DNA of 64,000 bases from Neobacillus cucumis (GCF_016908975.1 NZ_JAFBEX010000007.1:1-64000); one strand, 5' to 3'; positions 34,436-42,828 are shown, numbered from the stretch's first letter. Program-made: numbers and translations. Notes: generated from the letters alone by a model not told the origin.

Positions 34436-34579
34436 ATGCCAATTTCCAATCTTTTAGTATGCTTAGGAGTGCTACTTGTGATCATTTTATTAGCAATTGC
34501 AGTTTTTGTTGGAGGAATTTTAGGTGTTGATACTAGCTCGTTTAATGACGCATTTAATGCAATTGCTGCCCAATGCTAA
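34436..34579 (+). CDS. Small membrane peptide, copy 2 (47 aa)
   Basis: Duplicate of the gene at 33261: 'MPISNLLVCLGVLLVIILLA', the same Gly-rich helix end and tail 'GVDTSSFNDAFNAIAAQC'. Three residues are missing from the N-terminus; other changes are few. The ribosome site AAGGGGGG and about 115 bp upstream are shared with copy 1. Conservation of the coding frame, helix and terminal Cys suggests that both copies are under selection. Confidence 0.75.
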   Translation: MPISNLLVCLGVLLVIILLAIAVFVGGILGVDTSSFNDAFNAIAAQC

Positions 34580-34629
34580 TCGAATTCTAAGATTAGGCTC
34601 AATATAAAGTTCTTATGAAATGGGCAAAT

Positions 34630-34670
34630 GAACTTAGAAGATCCTAGAATTGATCTTCTAGGTTCATTTT
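34630..34670 (+). terminator. Terminator after membrane peptide copy 2
   Basis: GAACTTAGAAGATC pairs with GATCTTCTAGGTTC (one G-U), followed by T-rich sequence. Confidence 0.8.
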
Positions 34671-34783
34671 ATATGATAGATACAAAGCGGATTTCAAATA
34701 CATTTATTTTTATATAAGATTATGTCCCTTCAAGATTCACTTTATAGCGTTTTAAAAAATTTTTTGAATAGGGTGACCAAATA

Positions 34784-35497
34784 ATGAGTGAGAATCAAAA
34801 GAAAGTGAATAGATCAATTTTGGGAGATAATCTCAACCTTGATACTTTATTTAATACCACTTCACCATCAAACAATAACAGTGATGCATTAATGAATTTG
34901 GCTGGGAGTTTAATGCAAAATCCAAATACATTGAATTTGGCTGGAAGCTTAATGCAAAATCCAAATACATTGAATTTGGCTGGGAGCTTAATGCAAAATC
35001 CAAATACATTGAATTCACTAATGAAGGTAGCAGGCAGTTTGTTCAAAAATGATGCAATTGATAATTCTGTAAATGAAACGAATACGCCTAAACAAGATCA
35101 ACCCGCTCCTGACAATGCTCCCGCACAAGAGAATACAGAACTTAGTTTAAGTTCTTCACAGTTAGAAAACCTTGCCAATGAATTATCCGAAATAAAAGCT
35201 CAATTAGATGATTTATCCGATGTAAAAGATCAATTAAATGATTTATTAGAAGTAAAAGATCAATTAAATGATTTATTAGATGTAAAAGATCAATTAAATG
35301 ATTTATTAGATATAAAAGATCAATTAAATGATTTATTAGATGTAAAAGATCAATTATTATCTGATTTATCCAAAGTAAAAGCTCAATTATTATATGATTT
35401 ATCCGAAGTAAAAGGTCAATTAAAAAAATTGAAAAAACAAAATAAGAAATTAATTAAATACACCTCAAACACGAATCAGAATTCAAAAAAGAAATAA
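34784..35497 (+). CDS. Helical protein of duplicated cassette, repeat-expanded copy (237 aa)
   Basis: Starts at ATG with GGGTGA upstream. The N-terminus matches the 33613 gene. Where that gene has one 'NLAGSLMQNP' unit, this one has three nearly identical 13-residue units ('NLAGSLMQNPNTL', 39-bp repeats). Its C-terminus has a run of 10-residue units of the type 'DVKDQLNDLL' (30-bp repeats, five or so copies) that should form an extended coiled coil, before the common 'LKKLKKQNKK' end. No membrane or signal sequence. Function unknown; the expansions look recent. It ends with its own terminator. Confidence 0.8.
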   Translation: MSENQKKVNRSILGDNLNLDTLFNTTSPSNNNSDALMNLAGSLMQNPNTLNLAGSLMQNPNTLNLAGSLMQNPNTLNSLMKVAGSLFKNDAIDNSVNETNTPKQDQPAPDNAPAQENTELSLSSSQLENLANELSEIKAQLDDLSDVKDQLNDLLEVKDQLNDLLDVKDQLNDLLDIKDQLNDLLDVKDQLLSDLSKVKAQLLYDLSEVKGQLKKLKKQNKKLIKYTSNTNQNSKKK

Positions 35498-35507
35498 TCA
35501 ATTATTA

Positions 35508-35531
35508 AACCTTGAGAAATCAAGGTTTTTC
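35508..35531 (+). terminator. Terminator
   Basis: AACCTTGA-GAAA-TCAAGGTT hairpin followed by TTTCT, 10 bases after the stop. Confidence 0.8.
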
Positions 35532-35620
35532 TATTAAAAAAGCAAGTAACAGGAAAGCTTTAATTATTCGTTTCTTCTATCTAAAACCATAAGATAAAAA
35601 GATTTTAAGTTAATAAGACC

Positions 35621-35854
35621 AATTCTATCAAATGGGTTGAATACGGCGAAGCACCGGATCGAATTACGGCAACGGCGCGCGGCGTGGGCAATCCGGGCGG
35701 TGTCAACCCAGATGTGCCATCCACCTAGGCACCAGACCGGTCCCGTCCTTTGTGCCCTTACCCGCTTGTAGCCCGCTATACAAAGGGCGATCCGGAAGTG
35801 GCCAGCAGCTTCCAGTGTAAACCAAGTTCCGGGGGTCCTGGTTTGAACCAATAG
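35621..35854 (+). pseudogene. GC-rich tannase/feruloyl esterase C-terminal remnant
   Basis: The plus strand reads 'KWVEYGEAPDRITATARGVG', 'NPGGVNPDVPST', a TAG stop, then 'APDRSRPLCPYPLVARYTKG' and 'DPEVASSFQCK'. The motif WVE.G.APD..., RPLCPYP, and a terminal F.C fits the C-terminus of tannase/feruloyl esterase family proteins. The G+C content is far above the flanking DNA, the 5' part is missing and one stop interrupts the frame. It is a dead piece of foreign DNA. Confidence 0.6.
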
Positions 35855-35869
35855 CACTCCAGAACAGAT

Positions 35870-35908
35870 AGGGGCATGCCAGGTTTTCACCGTGCATGCC
35901 CCTCTTTT
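35870..35908 (+). terminator. Terminator of the GC-rich remnant
   Basis: AGGGGCATGC/GCATGCCCCT 10-bp stem followed by CTTTT. The strong GC stem belongs to the foreign segment. Confidence 0.75.
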
Positions 35909-36061
35909 GCTGTTCTTAGGTCTGTCTGCTCCCTCTTGTTAACATAAGCAAACCGCCTATTAGTTCTACAGGAGTACACAGCCGTTTGCGCAATTAAACT
36001 TTTTTTCCCATTTTATTATTCATCTAACGAGCAGTTGAATAATAAAATGGGAGAAAGGTTG

Positions 36062-36304
36062 GTGAATAAAATGATGGGATCGTTATTTCTAATCATAATT
36101 GGATGTGTAATCATCTATCTGGGGTATCTCCTATGGAATTATGGGGATGAATATTCTTTTTACGCAGCACCAGTTTGTGGGATTGTTGGTGTTTTATTGA
36201 TTCCAATCGGTATCGTAACTTTATTTAATCATGCAATCTTGAATGATGTTCTTCAATCATTAGCTCTATTTCTTCATCATTTGGCACAACAAAACCAGAA
36301 TTAA
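36062..36304 (+). CDS. Small two-helix membrane protein, about 80 aa
   Basis: The product has two membrane helices ('SLFLIIIGCVIIYLGYLLW' and 'APVCGIVGVLLIPIGIVTLF') and a soluble C-terminal helix ending in 'HHLAQQNQN'. The start is uncertain: GTG at 36062, ATG at 36071 or an ATG further upstream (36035) are possible; GAAAGG lies just ahead of the GTG. I do not recognise a family. It is followed by a converging small gene on the other strand. Confidence 0.6.
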   Translation: MNKMMGSLFLIIIGCVIIYLGYLLWNYGDEYSFYAAPVCGIVGVLLIPIGIVTLFNHAILNDVLQSLALFLHHLAQQNQN

Positions 36305-36348
36305 TAAGTACTAAATATCTAAATAGTTCCAAATATTCCCTCAATACG

Positions 36349-36525
36349 TTAATTTAAAAAGAATTCTGTAAACAAAGCTACAAAAAAAGCTAAGACTTTT
36401 TCGAAAATAATCCCTAGAAATATAACCCCATAGTGAGGAATGTGTAATACTCTAAGAAAAAAACTAATTGCTAAAACTAAAAAAAGGATTATCAATGCTT
36501 GTGGTAATGAAATTTTACCATGCAT
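36349..36525 (-). CDS. Small membrane protein, 58 aa
   Basis: ATG with GAGGT eight bases upstream opens 58 codons: 'MHGKISLPQALIILFLVLAI' and a second hydrophobic segment near 'GVIFLGIIFEKVLAFFVALF'. Two helices separated by 'RVLHIPHYG'. The good ribosome site and membrane-protein composition support it; no family is recognised. It lies upstream of the YitT gene on the same strand. Confidence 0.5.
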   Translation of the reverse strand: MHGKISLPQALIILFLVLAISFFLRVLHIPHYGVIFLGIIFEKVLAFFVALFTEFFLN

Positions 36526-36606
36526 AAGTATCTACCTCAAAAAATAGATTTTTGCTAAATATATATGATTTCTAACGCTTTTTGATAATCCCTTTTTATA
36601 TTTAGC

Positions 36607-37479
36607 CTAATGAATATTATGCTTTCTGAAATTCCCGCCTTTCACTTCAGCAACGTCGTATACGGTAACAAAGGCTTTTGGATCCATTTCATTGATGATT
36701 TCCTTTAATTTGGTTTCTTCTAAGCGGTTTATAACACAGGTGATTTCTTTAAATTTTTCATGGGAAAAACCGCCATAAGCTTCTTTATACGTTGCACTTC
36801 GACCTAGACGATCACGAATCGTCTCTACCATGATTTCGGGTTGAGTGGTAATAATTTGGAAGGTTTTAGAACCACTTAGACCTTCTTCTACAATGTGAAT
36901 GACTTTCGAAGCAATAAAGTACGCAATGGCCGAAAGGATCGCCCCTTGTAGACCAAATACTATTGAAACGAAAATGAAAACAAAGATGTTTAAGAAAAGA
37001 ATGAGATCACTTGTACCAAACGGTAATTTTCGAGATAGGAGTACGGCAAGCATATCAATTCCGTCTAATGCCCCGCCATTACGCAAGGCTAAACCCATCC
37101 CAAATCCAATGATAATCCCGCCAACAACGGTAATTAACAACGTATCCCCTTCAATAATAGCTGGAGTATGGTGCAAAAGGCTTGTACCAACCGCAAGTGA
37201 CACAATTCCAATGATCGAAAAAAAGGCGAAACTTTTTCCAATTTGTTGATATCCTAGCCAAATAAAAGGAAGGTTTATAATGGCAATTAGAACCCCTAAT
37301 GGTAAATCAAATAGTTCTGAACCAACGATACTAAGACCCGTCACTCCCCCATCTGATACGTTGTTTGGGATTAAGACCGTTTCTAATCCATATGCAGCGA
37401 TAAATCCACCGATAATCACCATTAATCCTCGTAAAATAAATTTTAGTTTATTAGGTTTATGTATTTTGATTGTATTCAT
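36607..37479 (-). CDS. YitT family membrane protein (DUF161 + DUF2179)
   Basis: The 290-aa protein has five to six membrane helices ('GFIAAYGLETVLIPNNVSDGGVTGLSIVG', 'GGALDGIDMLAVLLSRKLPFGTSDLILFLN') followed by a C-terminal cytoplasmic DUF2179 domain (about residues 205-285, 'TQPEIMVETIRDRLGRSATYKEAYGGFS'). YitT proteins are common in Bacilli and of unknown transport function. The gene stands alone downstream of the recombinase-like gene. A second, shorter paralogue without the DUF2179 domain is at 42846. Confidence 0.9.
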   Translation of the reverse strand: MNTIKIHKPNKLKFILRGLMVIIGGFIAAYGLETVLIPNNVSDGGVTGLSIVGSELFDLPLGVLIAIINLPFIWLGYQQIGKSFAFFSIIGIVSLAVGTSLLHHTPAIIEGDTLLITVVGGIIIGFGMGLALRNGGALDGIDMLAVLLSRKLPFGTSDLILFLNIFVFIFVSIVFGLQGAILSAIAYFIASKVIHIVEEGLSGSKTFQIITTQPEIMVETIRDRLGRSATYKEAYGGFSHEKFKEITCVINRLEETKLKEIINEMDPKAFVTVYDVAEVKGGNFRKHNIH

Positions 37480-37548
37480 ATAAATCCTCTCTTCCCTTTC
37501 CTTTTAAGCACTAATCTTTCATCAAATCCCCCTGTGAATTTTATGAAC

Positions 37549-38115
37549 TTATAAATTTACATCAATCTGAGTGGCAATGATTTCATCCTTATTTATTCCG
37601 ATAAATTTGAGTGTTTCCGATGGTGTTGAATGATTAAAGTGTTTTTGTAAAAGTGCAATGGAGACCCCTTGTTTAAACGCATGAAATCCAAAGGTCTTTG
37701 CTAGTGAATTGGTCCCTATCTTCCCTTCAATGCCTACCTTAATCGCTGCATCATGGATAATTCGATAGGCCTGTTGTCGAGTAATTGGTTGTTTAAATTT
37801 TCGAGATTGAAATAAATAAATCTGTTCCTCTATGTTGACATGGTCTAAGTATGACTTGACAGCTTCTTTCACTTTTTTGTTTAAAAACACGGACTTCCTC
37901 CTTTCACTCTCCATTTCAGCGTAAGAATAAAAATCCTTCATTTCTCCCTCGGTATTAAAAAGTTCTTTTACCTTAATCAAAAGTAGTTCGGAAATTTTAA
38001 GGCCTGTATTGATCCCAAAAACAAACAATAAGTAATCCCGATAGGATTGTTTTTTAAGGTGATCTTTTAGGGAATTTATTTGTTCTAGGTCTCTAAGTGC
38101 ATCGACGGTTTCCAA
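37549..38115 (-). CDS. Tyrosine recombinase-like protein, probably catalytically inactive
   Basis: The 188-aa protein corresponds to the catalytic domain only of a XerC/D-like integrase, without the N-terminal core-binding domain. Landmarks are 'YLLFVFGINTGLKISELLLIK' and 'KIGTNSLAKTFGFHAFKQG', 'HFNHSTPSETLKFIGI'. Compared with the family, the first Arg is Lys40, the HxxR pair is Asn136/Ala139 and the nucleophilic Tyr is Phe171; only His162 and a Lys near 80 remain. It may bind DNA without cutting it. No attachment sites or other phage genes are nearby. Confidence 0.75.
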   Translation of the reverse strand: METVDALRDLEQINSLKDHLKKQSYRDYLLFVFGINTGLKISELLLIKVKELFNTEGEMKDFYSYAEMESERRKSVFLNKKVKEAVKSYLDHVNIEEQIYLFQSRKFKQPITRQQAYRIIHDAAIKVGIEGKIGTNSLAKTFGFHAFKQGVSIALLQKHFNHSTPSETLKFIGINKDEIIATQIDVNL

Positions 38116-38242
38116 CTCATCATTACTCCTTCAATGTTACTAATTTAAGGATAATTGATAATTGAGTAACATTCAAACCTTCTGCCTGTGACTGATTTAT
38201 TTATCTTCTGAAAATGGAAGAACAAGTATACTTGTCATCCAA

Positions 38243-38290
38243 AAATGACAAAACGGCTTCAGCCCTATCATTTCTAGAGCTCAAGCCGCT
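38243..38290 (-). terminator. Terminator of the purine hydroxylase operon
   Basis: Minus strand CGGCTTGAGC pairs with GGCTGAAGCCG around a 14-base loop, followed by TTTTGTCATTTTT; about 60 bases after the XdhC-type stop. Confidence 0.7.
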
Positions 38291-38345
38291 TATCGACATT
38301 GATTATTTCCCTGTCTAGTTGATGGGATCCGTTTCTTCTTTTAAC

Positions 38346-39140
38346 TTATCTACTTAACTGTTTCACTTTGATTGGCTTTTTTTCCTTGCTCACTTTGATG
38401 ATTTCACCGATAATACTGATGGCAATTTCTTCTGTTGTTTCCGAGCCCATTTCCAATCCAATCGGAGAATGAACCTGCTCCAACAGTTCTTGTCTGACTC
38501 CTTGACTTTTTAATTTTTCAAAAATTCTTATCACCTTGCGTTTGCTGGCAACCATGCCAACATAAGCAATCGGAAATTGCAGGGCGGTTTTTAAGACCCT
38601 ATCATCACCGTCTTTTGTCACAATGATCACATAGGACTTTTCATTTAAGTTGGCTGCTTGTAACGCCTTTCCAATATCCTCGTTCACAAAAAGGTTTGAG
38701 GCATTAGGAAAGCGTTCCTTTGTACAAAACCCTAGGCGATCATCGACAATGCAATAAGGTAATTCAAGGAAATCAGCAAGCTTTGCCAACGCAGAGCCTA
38801 AATGACCTGCACCAGCTATAACGAGTTCAGGTCTGCTTGTATACACTTCTATAAAGACCCGAAGCGTGCCGCCACAATTCATTTCAATCCCGTCTTTGGC
38901 CTGTTTATTCAATTTATATTCAACGGTTTTCGATTGACCATTTTGGATCGCCTTTACACTGTCTTCGATAATATAGTGTTCAGCCAGGCCACCTCCGACA
39001 GTGCCTTCAATCGTCCCATCACGGTATACAATCATTTTTCCAACATGCCTAGGAGTCGAGCCCTTTGATTCAATGATCATAGCTAGAGCAAAGGTTTCGT
39101 TTCGACGTGTCAGCATGGCCACTTTTTCCATCAATAGCAT
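38346..39140 (-). CDS. XdhC/CoxI-family molybdoenzyme maturation factor
   Basis: The 264-aa protein has the N-terminal XdhC domain ('FALAMIIESKGSTPRHVGKMIVYRDGTIEGTVGGGLAEHYI') and the C-terminal Rossmann-type XdhC_C domain ('ELVIAGAGHLGSALAKLADFLELPYCIVDDR', 'YVIIVTKDGDDRVL'). XdhC proteins bind and sulfurate molybdenum cofactor before insertion into xanthine dehydrogenase-type enzymes (PucA in B. subtilis). It is last in the operon with GGGGAG eight bases before the ATG. Confidence 0.9.
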   Translation of the reverse strand: MLLMEKVAMLTRRNETFALAMIIESKGSTPRHVGKMIVYRDGTIEGTVGGGLAEHYIIEDSVKAIQNGQSKTVEYKLNKQAKDGIEMNCGGTLRVFIEVYTSRPELVIAGAGHLGSALAKLADFLELPYCIVDDRLGFCTKERFPNASNLFVNEDIGKALQAANLNEKSYVIIVTKDGDDRVLKTALQFPIAYVGMVASKRKVIRIFEKLKSQGVRQELLEQVHSPIGLEMGSETTEEIAISIIGEIIKVSKEKKPIKVKQLSR

Positions 39141-39165
39141 AAATTGCTCTCCCCCTTTTTAGCCA

Positions 39166-40035
39166 TTAATTCGATTGATATTGATTCTTGCTAAGAAAAT
39201 AACGTAATAGATTTAAGGCGACTGTTTTTCGGTAAGTCGCCGTGGAGCGCTGATCGTCAATAGGATGAATGATCTGATCGAAGGCTGTCACAACTTGAGC
39301 GATGTCTGCTTTTGCTAATGGTATGATCTTCCCCAGCAGCTTCTTCTCAATATCAACTGAACGAACCATCGTAGGTCCGACCGCCCCGAAGGCAAAGCGA
39401 ACATCATCGATTTGAGTATCCTTTATCCGGATATAGCCTGCAAATGATACTTTGGCAATGGCATCGGCATTACGGTTGCCGACTTTCTCAAAAACGACAT
39501 GGGCATCTTCTTCGAATATGGATGGCAAGATAATTTCTGCTAGAATTTCATTTTGATTTCGCTCGACCCTTCGTGGTCCTTGAATAAAATCACTAATCGC
39601 TACGACACGGTCACCGTTAACGGAGCGCAGCAAAAGTTTTGCGTTGTAGACATATAATAATGGCAGTGTGTCACCAGCCGGCGAAGCATTGCAAATATTT
39701 CCGCCCAATGTTCCTCTGTTTCGAATGGCAGGTGCCGCAATCGTTTGGATGGCGTTCTTTAATGGAAGCGGAATAAGCGGATTCTCCAGTAATTCGCTAT
39801 ACGTACAGCAAGCCCCGATGTGGAGATCGTTTTGAATTTGATACACCTGCTTTAGTTCGGATAGATGATCGATAAACATAATCGGTTTCGAGATTTTCGG
39901 GGGGACACCCCGTCGATTTTTGTGCAGGACCATTACATCGGTGCCACCGGCCATGATGGTACAGTCTTCTTGGTTCAATTGGCTTAATGTTTGGTCTAAT
40001 CGATTGAAACGATACGCCATTATTTTCTCTGCCAT
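39166..40035 (-). CDS. Xanthine dehydrogenase-type FAD-binding subunit
   Basis: The 289-aa subunit has the FAD-binding motifs 'TIMAGGTDVMVLHKNRRG' and 'IRNRGTLGGNICNASPAGDTLPLLYVYNA' and a C-terminal CO dehydrogenase flavoprotein domain. It passes electrons from the Fe-S subunit to NAD+ or another acceptor (PucC in B. subtilis). Its start overlaps the end of the Fe-S subunit gene by 16 bp, so the subunits are translationally coupled. Confidence 0.92.
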   Translation of the reverse strand: MAEKIMAYRFNRLDQTLSQLNQEDCTIMAGGTDVMVLHKNRRGVPPKISKPIMFIDHLSELKQVYQIQNDLHIGACCTYSELLENPLIPLPLKNAIQTIAAPAIRNRGTLGGNICNASPAGDTLPLLYVYNAKLLLRSVNGDRVVAISDFIQGPRRVERNQNEILAEIILPSIFEEDAHVVFEKVGNRNADAIAKVSFAGYIRIKDTQIDDVRFAFGAVGPTMVRSVDIEKKLLGKIIPLAKADIAQVVTAFDQIIHPIDDQRSTATYRKTVALNLLRYFLSKNQYQSN

Positions 40036-40496
40036 AAGCCGTCCCCTTTTTTAGCTGCCAGATTAATCGCATCCACAATCATATTGTAGCCCGTACATCG
40101 GCACAGATTTCCGGAAATCCCTTCTCGAATTTCAGCCTCTGAAGGATGAGGGTTTTTGGATAATAAGGCGGCACTAGCCATGACCATCCCCGGAATGCAG
40201 TAACCGCATTGAACGCCTCCGGCAACGGAATAGCTTTCATCTAAAATCTTAAACTGTTCCGTTTCCATGATTCCTTCAATTGTTTGAATATCAGCTCCCT
40301 CAATGGACCCAACTGGAATCAGGCAGCTGTTTTGCAGGAGACTATTCACAAACACGCTGCAGGCTCCGCACTCGCCTTCACCACAGCCTTCCTTGGTACC
40401 AATTAAATCAAACTCATCTCGTACTAAATCTAGTAATCTTGTTGTAGGCGGGGCGTCCGTTTCTACTGTTCTTCCATTCAAGGTAAATTTAATCAA
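40020..40496 (-). CDS. Xanthine dehydrogenase-type [2Fe-2S] subunit
   Basis: The 158-aa subunit binds two [2Fe-2S] clusters: plant-ferredoxin type Cys38/43/46/58 ('GCGEGECGACSVFVNSLLQNSC') and the alpha-helical type with Cys97/100 and Cys132/134 ('QCGYCIPGM', 'NLCRCTGY'). It resembles PucE. The start overlaps the large subunit stop by 4 bp. Confidence 0.95.
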   Translation of the reverse strand: MIKFTLNGRTVETDAPPTTRLLDLVRDEFDLIGTKEGCGEGECGACSVFVNSLLQNSCLIPVGSIEGADIQTIEGIMETEQFKILDESYSVAGGVQCGYCIPGMVMASAALLSKNPHPSEAEIREGISGNLCRCTGYNMIVDAINLAAKKGDGLWQRK

Positions 40497-42649
40497 CCTT
40501 TTTCACCTTCTTTTATCCAAAGACTTTCCATTATGACTTCCGGTGTAATGGGAATTTGCTGAAATGACGTTTGCAGTGCAGATTCAATCGCCGCTTGAAC
40601 GGCTGGAGCGCCGCCGATTAACGTTAATTCACCTGCCCCCTTCGCACCATATGGACCATCCGCATAGGGATTATCAAAGACCTTGCTTTCGATTGTAACA
40701 ACGTCCAATGAAGTCGGCGGTCCATAATCCGAGATGCTTTTTTGTTGGATTCGGCCTTGCTTGGTCGTCATTTTTTCAAGATAACCGTAGGCTAATCCTT
40801 GAGCTAAACCACCGTCTATTTGCCCTTTCATAATCCGGTCATCGATGACCTTGCCGACTTCATAATTGGCGTACACTTTTTCCAGCTTTACATTTCCTGT
40901 TAAGGTATCTACTTCTACTTCCACGATATTCACGCCCCATGAATAAGCCGGGTAGGCGTCTCCCGTGAAGGTTTTTTCATCCCAAGGAATCATTTCACGG
41001 TGAACATAGTTCTCCACTACTTCCTGTTCCACCCCTTGTTGCCACTGGGTCTTCAGTTTTTTGGCGGCCCGTTCGAGCAACTTTCCGACAATCATCGTCG
41101 TCCTAGAAGCAACGGTCGGACCGGAGTCGGGAACCTCTTTGCTATCGGGATAAGGGTACAACACTTCTTCGTACGGAAGGTCTAATTCCTTGGCGACAAT
41201 TTTACTTAGTGAGGTATATATGCCTTGTCCCATATCAGAATTGGAGATTTTTAACGATACCTTGCCATCCTTGGACTTACTGAGCTTCACCGTTGCTTTA
41301 ATATGATCTCGTTCACCACTGCCTGTAAATCCACAGCCGTGAAGGAACAACGACGTTCCGATTCCTTTTTTATAGCGAGGATTTTGTTGATTAAAGCTAT
41401 GAAACTCCTCTTTTTTCTTTTTGTATTGTGACGTGTTGAGTAAATCTTCTATCATATCTTCCATTAATATCGGGTCTCTGAATTTTCCTTTGGTGATGGT
41501 GGAGTCTCCTTGTTTGACGAGGTATTTGCGTTTATATTGAAGTGGGTCGATGTTTGCTAGTTTACTAAGATGTCCCATATGGCTTTCGATTCCGGCAAAG
41601 CTTTGTGGCGCACCAAAGCCTCTAAAGGCCCCGTTCGGAACAGTATTCGTTTTTAAGACATACCCCTTTGCATGGAAATGCGGAATTTTATACACACCGG
41701 CACTGTTGATTAAGGCACGCTGCAGTACAACAGAGCTTAAGCCCGCATTCGCTCCGCCATCCAGAAAAACGTCCACACACATGCTTAAAATATTTCCTTC
41801 CTTATCAAGGGCCGTTCGATAGGTGAGTTTGGCCGGATGCCTTTTGGTCGTCACCACCATATCCTCCGAACGGTCAAACACGAGCATCACCGATTTTTGG
41901 ACTGCTTTTGCCGCAACGGCAACGTGGCACGCCATCATCGATGGAAACTCTTCTTTGCCTCCAAACCCTCCGCCGGTCGGGCTTTGCACCACTCTGACTT
42001 CATCGTCACCACAGGCTAAGGCACTTAGCAAGGCATTTTTTATATAATAAAGACATTGCATTGAACCCTGAACGATAATTTCATCTTCCTTATAAATGGC
42101 GAGCATTCCTTGCGGCTCAAGGTAGACATGCTCCTGATAACCCGTTTCGTATTCTTCCTCAATGATTTGATGGGCTCCCTGCTCGATCGCTGAAATGGTT
42201 TCTAAGCTTTCGCCAAATTCATAGCTCGCTAAACTTGTAGATGATTTTTGTTGGATTGCCTCGTTCAATGTATAAATAGCCTGATGTTCCTCCACTTCAA
42301 TTTTCACTTCATTTAACAAACGGTATAGGATATCAAGGTCCCTTCCCACAAGCATAAATATCGGCTCTCCAATATAATTGACCCATTCATTGGCAAAAAT
42401 GGGCTGATCTTCTTTTATAATTTTGACATAATTCGGTCCCGGGATATCCCCTGCTCCAACGGCTTCATATCCTTCCGGAAGCTTTGGTAATTGAATAGAT
42501 TTGATTTTTCCATAAGCAACCGGCGACCGATACAAAACACCATAAACCATGTTTTCCACTTTCACATCACTTATATAGGCTAACTGACCCGATACTTTGC
42601 CACTATGGTCCTTTTTAGGCACTGAAGTGCTTATGTCTTTAAGATTCAT
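40493..42649 (-). CDS. Xanthine dehydrogenase-type molybdopterin subunit
   Basis: The 718-aa catalytic subunit contains the family landmarks 'GGGFGGKEEFPSMMACHVA', 'GAFRGFGAPQSFAGIE', 'SNSDMGQGIYTSLSKIVA' and the active-site Glu in 'GAKGAGELTLIGG'. Together with the FAD and Fe-S subunits and the XdhC factor it forms a molybdenum hydroxylase most like the PucA-E purine hydroxylase (hypoxanthine and xanthine to urate), although substrate preference cannot be told by eye. The operon runs large - FeS - FAD - XdhC. GAAGGGTG precedes the ATG. No PucR regulator is visible here. Confidence 0.92.
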   Translation of the reverse strand: MNLKDISTSVPKKDHSGKVSGQLAYISDVKVENMVYGVLYRSPVAYGKIKSIQLPKLPEGYEAVGAGDIPGPNYVKIIKEDQPIFANEWVNYIGEPIFMLVGRDLDILYRLLNEVKIEVEEHQAIYTLNEAIQQKSSTSLASYEFGESLETISAIEQGAHQIIEEEYETGYQEHVYLEPQGMLAIYKEDEIIVQGSMQCLYYIKNALLSALACGDDEVRVVQSPTGGGFGGKEEFPSMMACHVAVAAKAVQKSVMLVFDRSEDMVVTTKRHPAKLTYRTALDKEGNILSMCVDVFLDGGANAGLSSVVLQRALINSAGVYKIPHFHAKGYVLKTNTVPNGAFRGFGAPQSFAGIESHMGHLSKLANIDPLQYKRKYLVKQGDSTITKGKFRDPILMEDMIEDLLNTSQYKKKKEEFHSFNQQNPRYKKGIGTSLFLHGCGFTGSGERDHIKATVKLSKSKDGKVSLKISNSDMGQGIYTSLSKIVAKELDLPYEEVLYPYPDSKEVPDSGPTVASRTTMIVGKLLERAAKKLKTQWQQGVEQEVVENYVHREMIPWDEKTFTGDAYPAYSWGVNIVEVEVDTLTGNVKLEKVYANYEVGKVIDDRIMKGQIDGGLAQGLAYGYLEKMTTKQGRIQQKSISDYGPPTSLDVVTIESKVFDNPYADGPYGAKGAGELTLIGGAPAVQAAIESALQTSFQQIPITPEVIMESLWIKEGEKG

Positions 42650-42785
42650 TGTTCAACACCCTTCGACTGATTATTTAAAGGGGACAAATAGTAAATAGAA
42701 TCCTCTTCCTATGATTTTATAATTGATAATGATATTTTATGATTGATTTCATACAAGTATTTCGGTGTTTTTCATTGAGGAAGTA

Positions 42786-42828
42786 AAAAAGTAGTGGTTA
42801 TCATGTCGATAATCACTACTTTTTTGAT
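42786..42828 (-). terminator. Terminator of the short YitT-like gene
   Basis: AAAAAAGTAGTG and CACTACTTTTTT arms, with further pairing GTTATC/GATAAT, around a short loop. Confidence 0.85.

Noticed and set aside
34436..34579. Sigma-K or sigma-G promoters before the membrane peptides
   Set aside because: CATANNNTA/CATNNTA-like -10 sequences are present, but no acceptable -35 at the right distance is shared by both copies.
35564..35897. Two overlapping minus-strand ORFs in the GC-rich island
   Set aside because: They arise because GC-rich DNA has few stops; the plus strand carries the recognisable esterase motifs.
41550..42047. Plus-strand ORFs of 74-90 codons
   Set aside because: Antisense frames of the molybdopterin subunit; no independent support.
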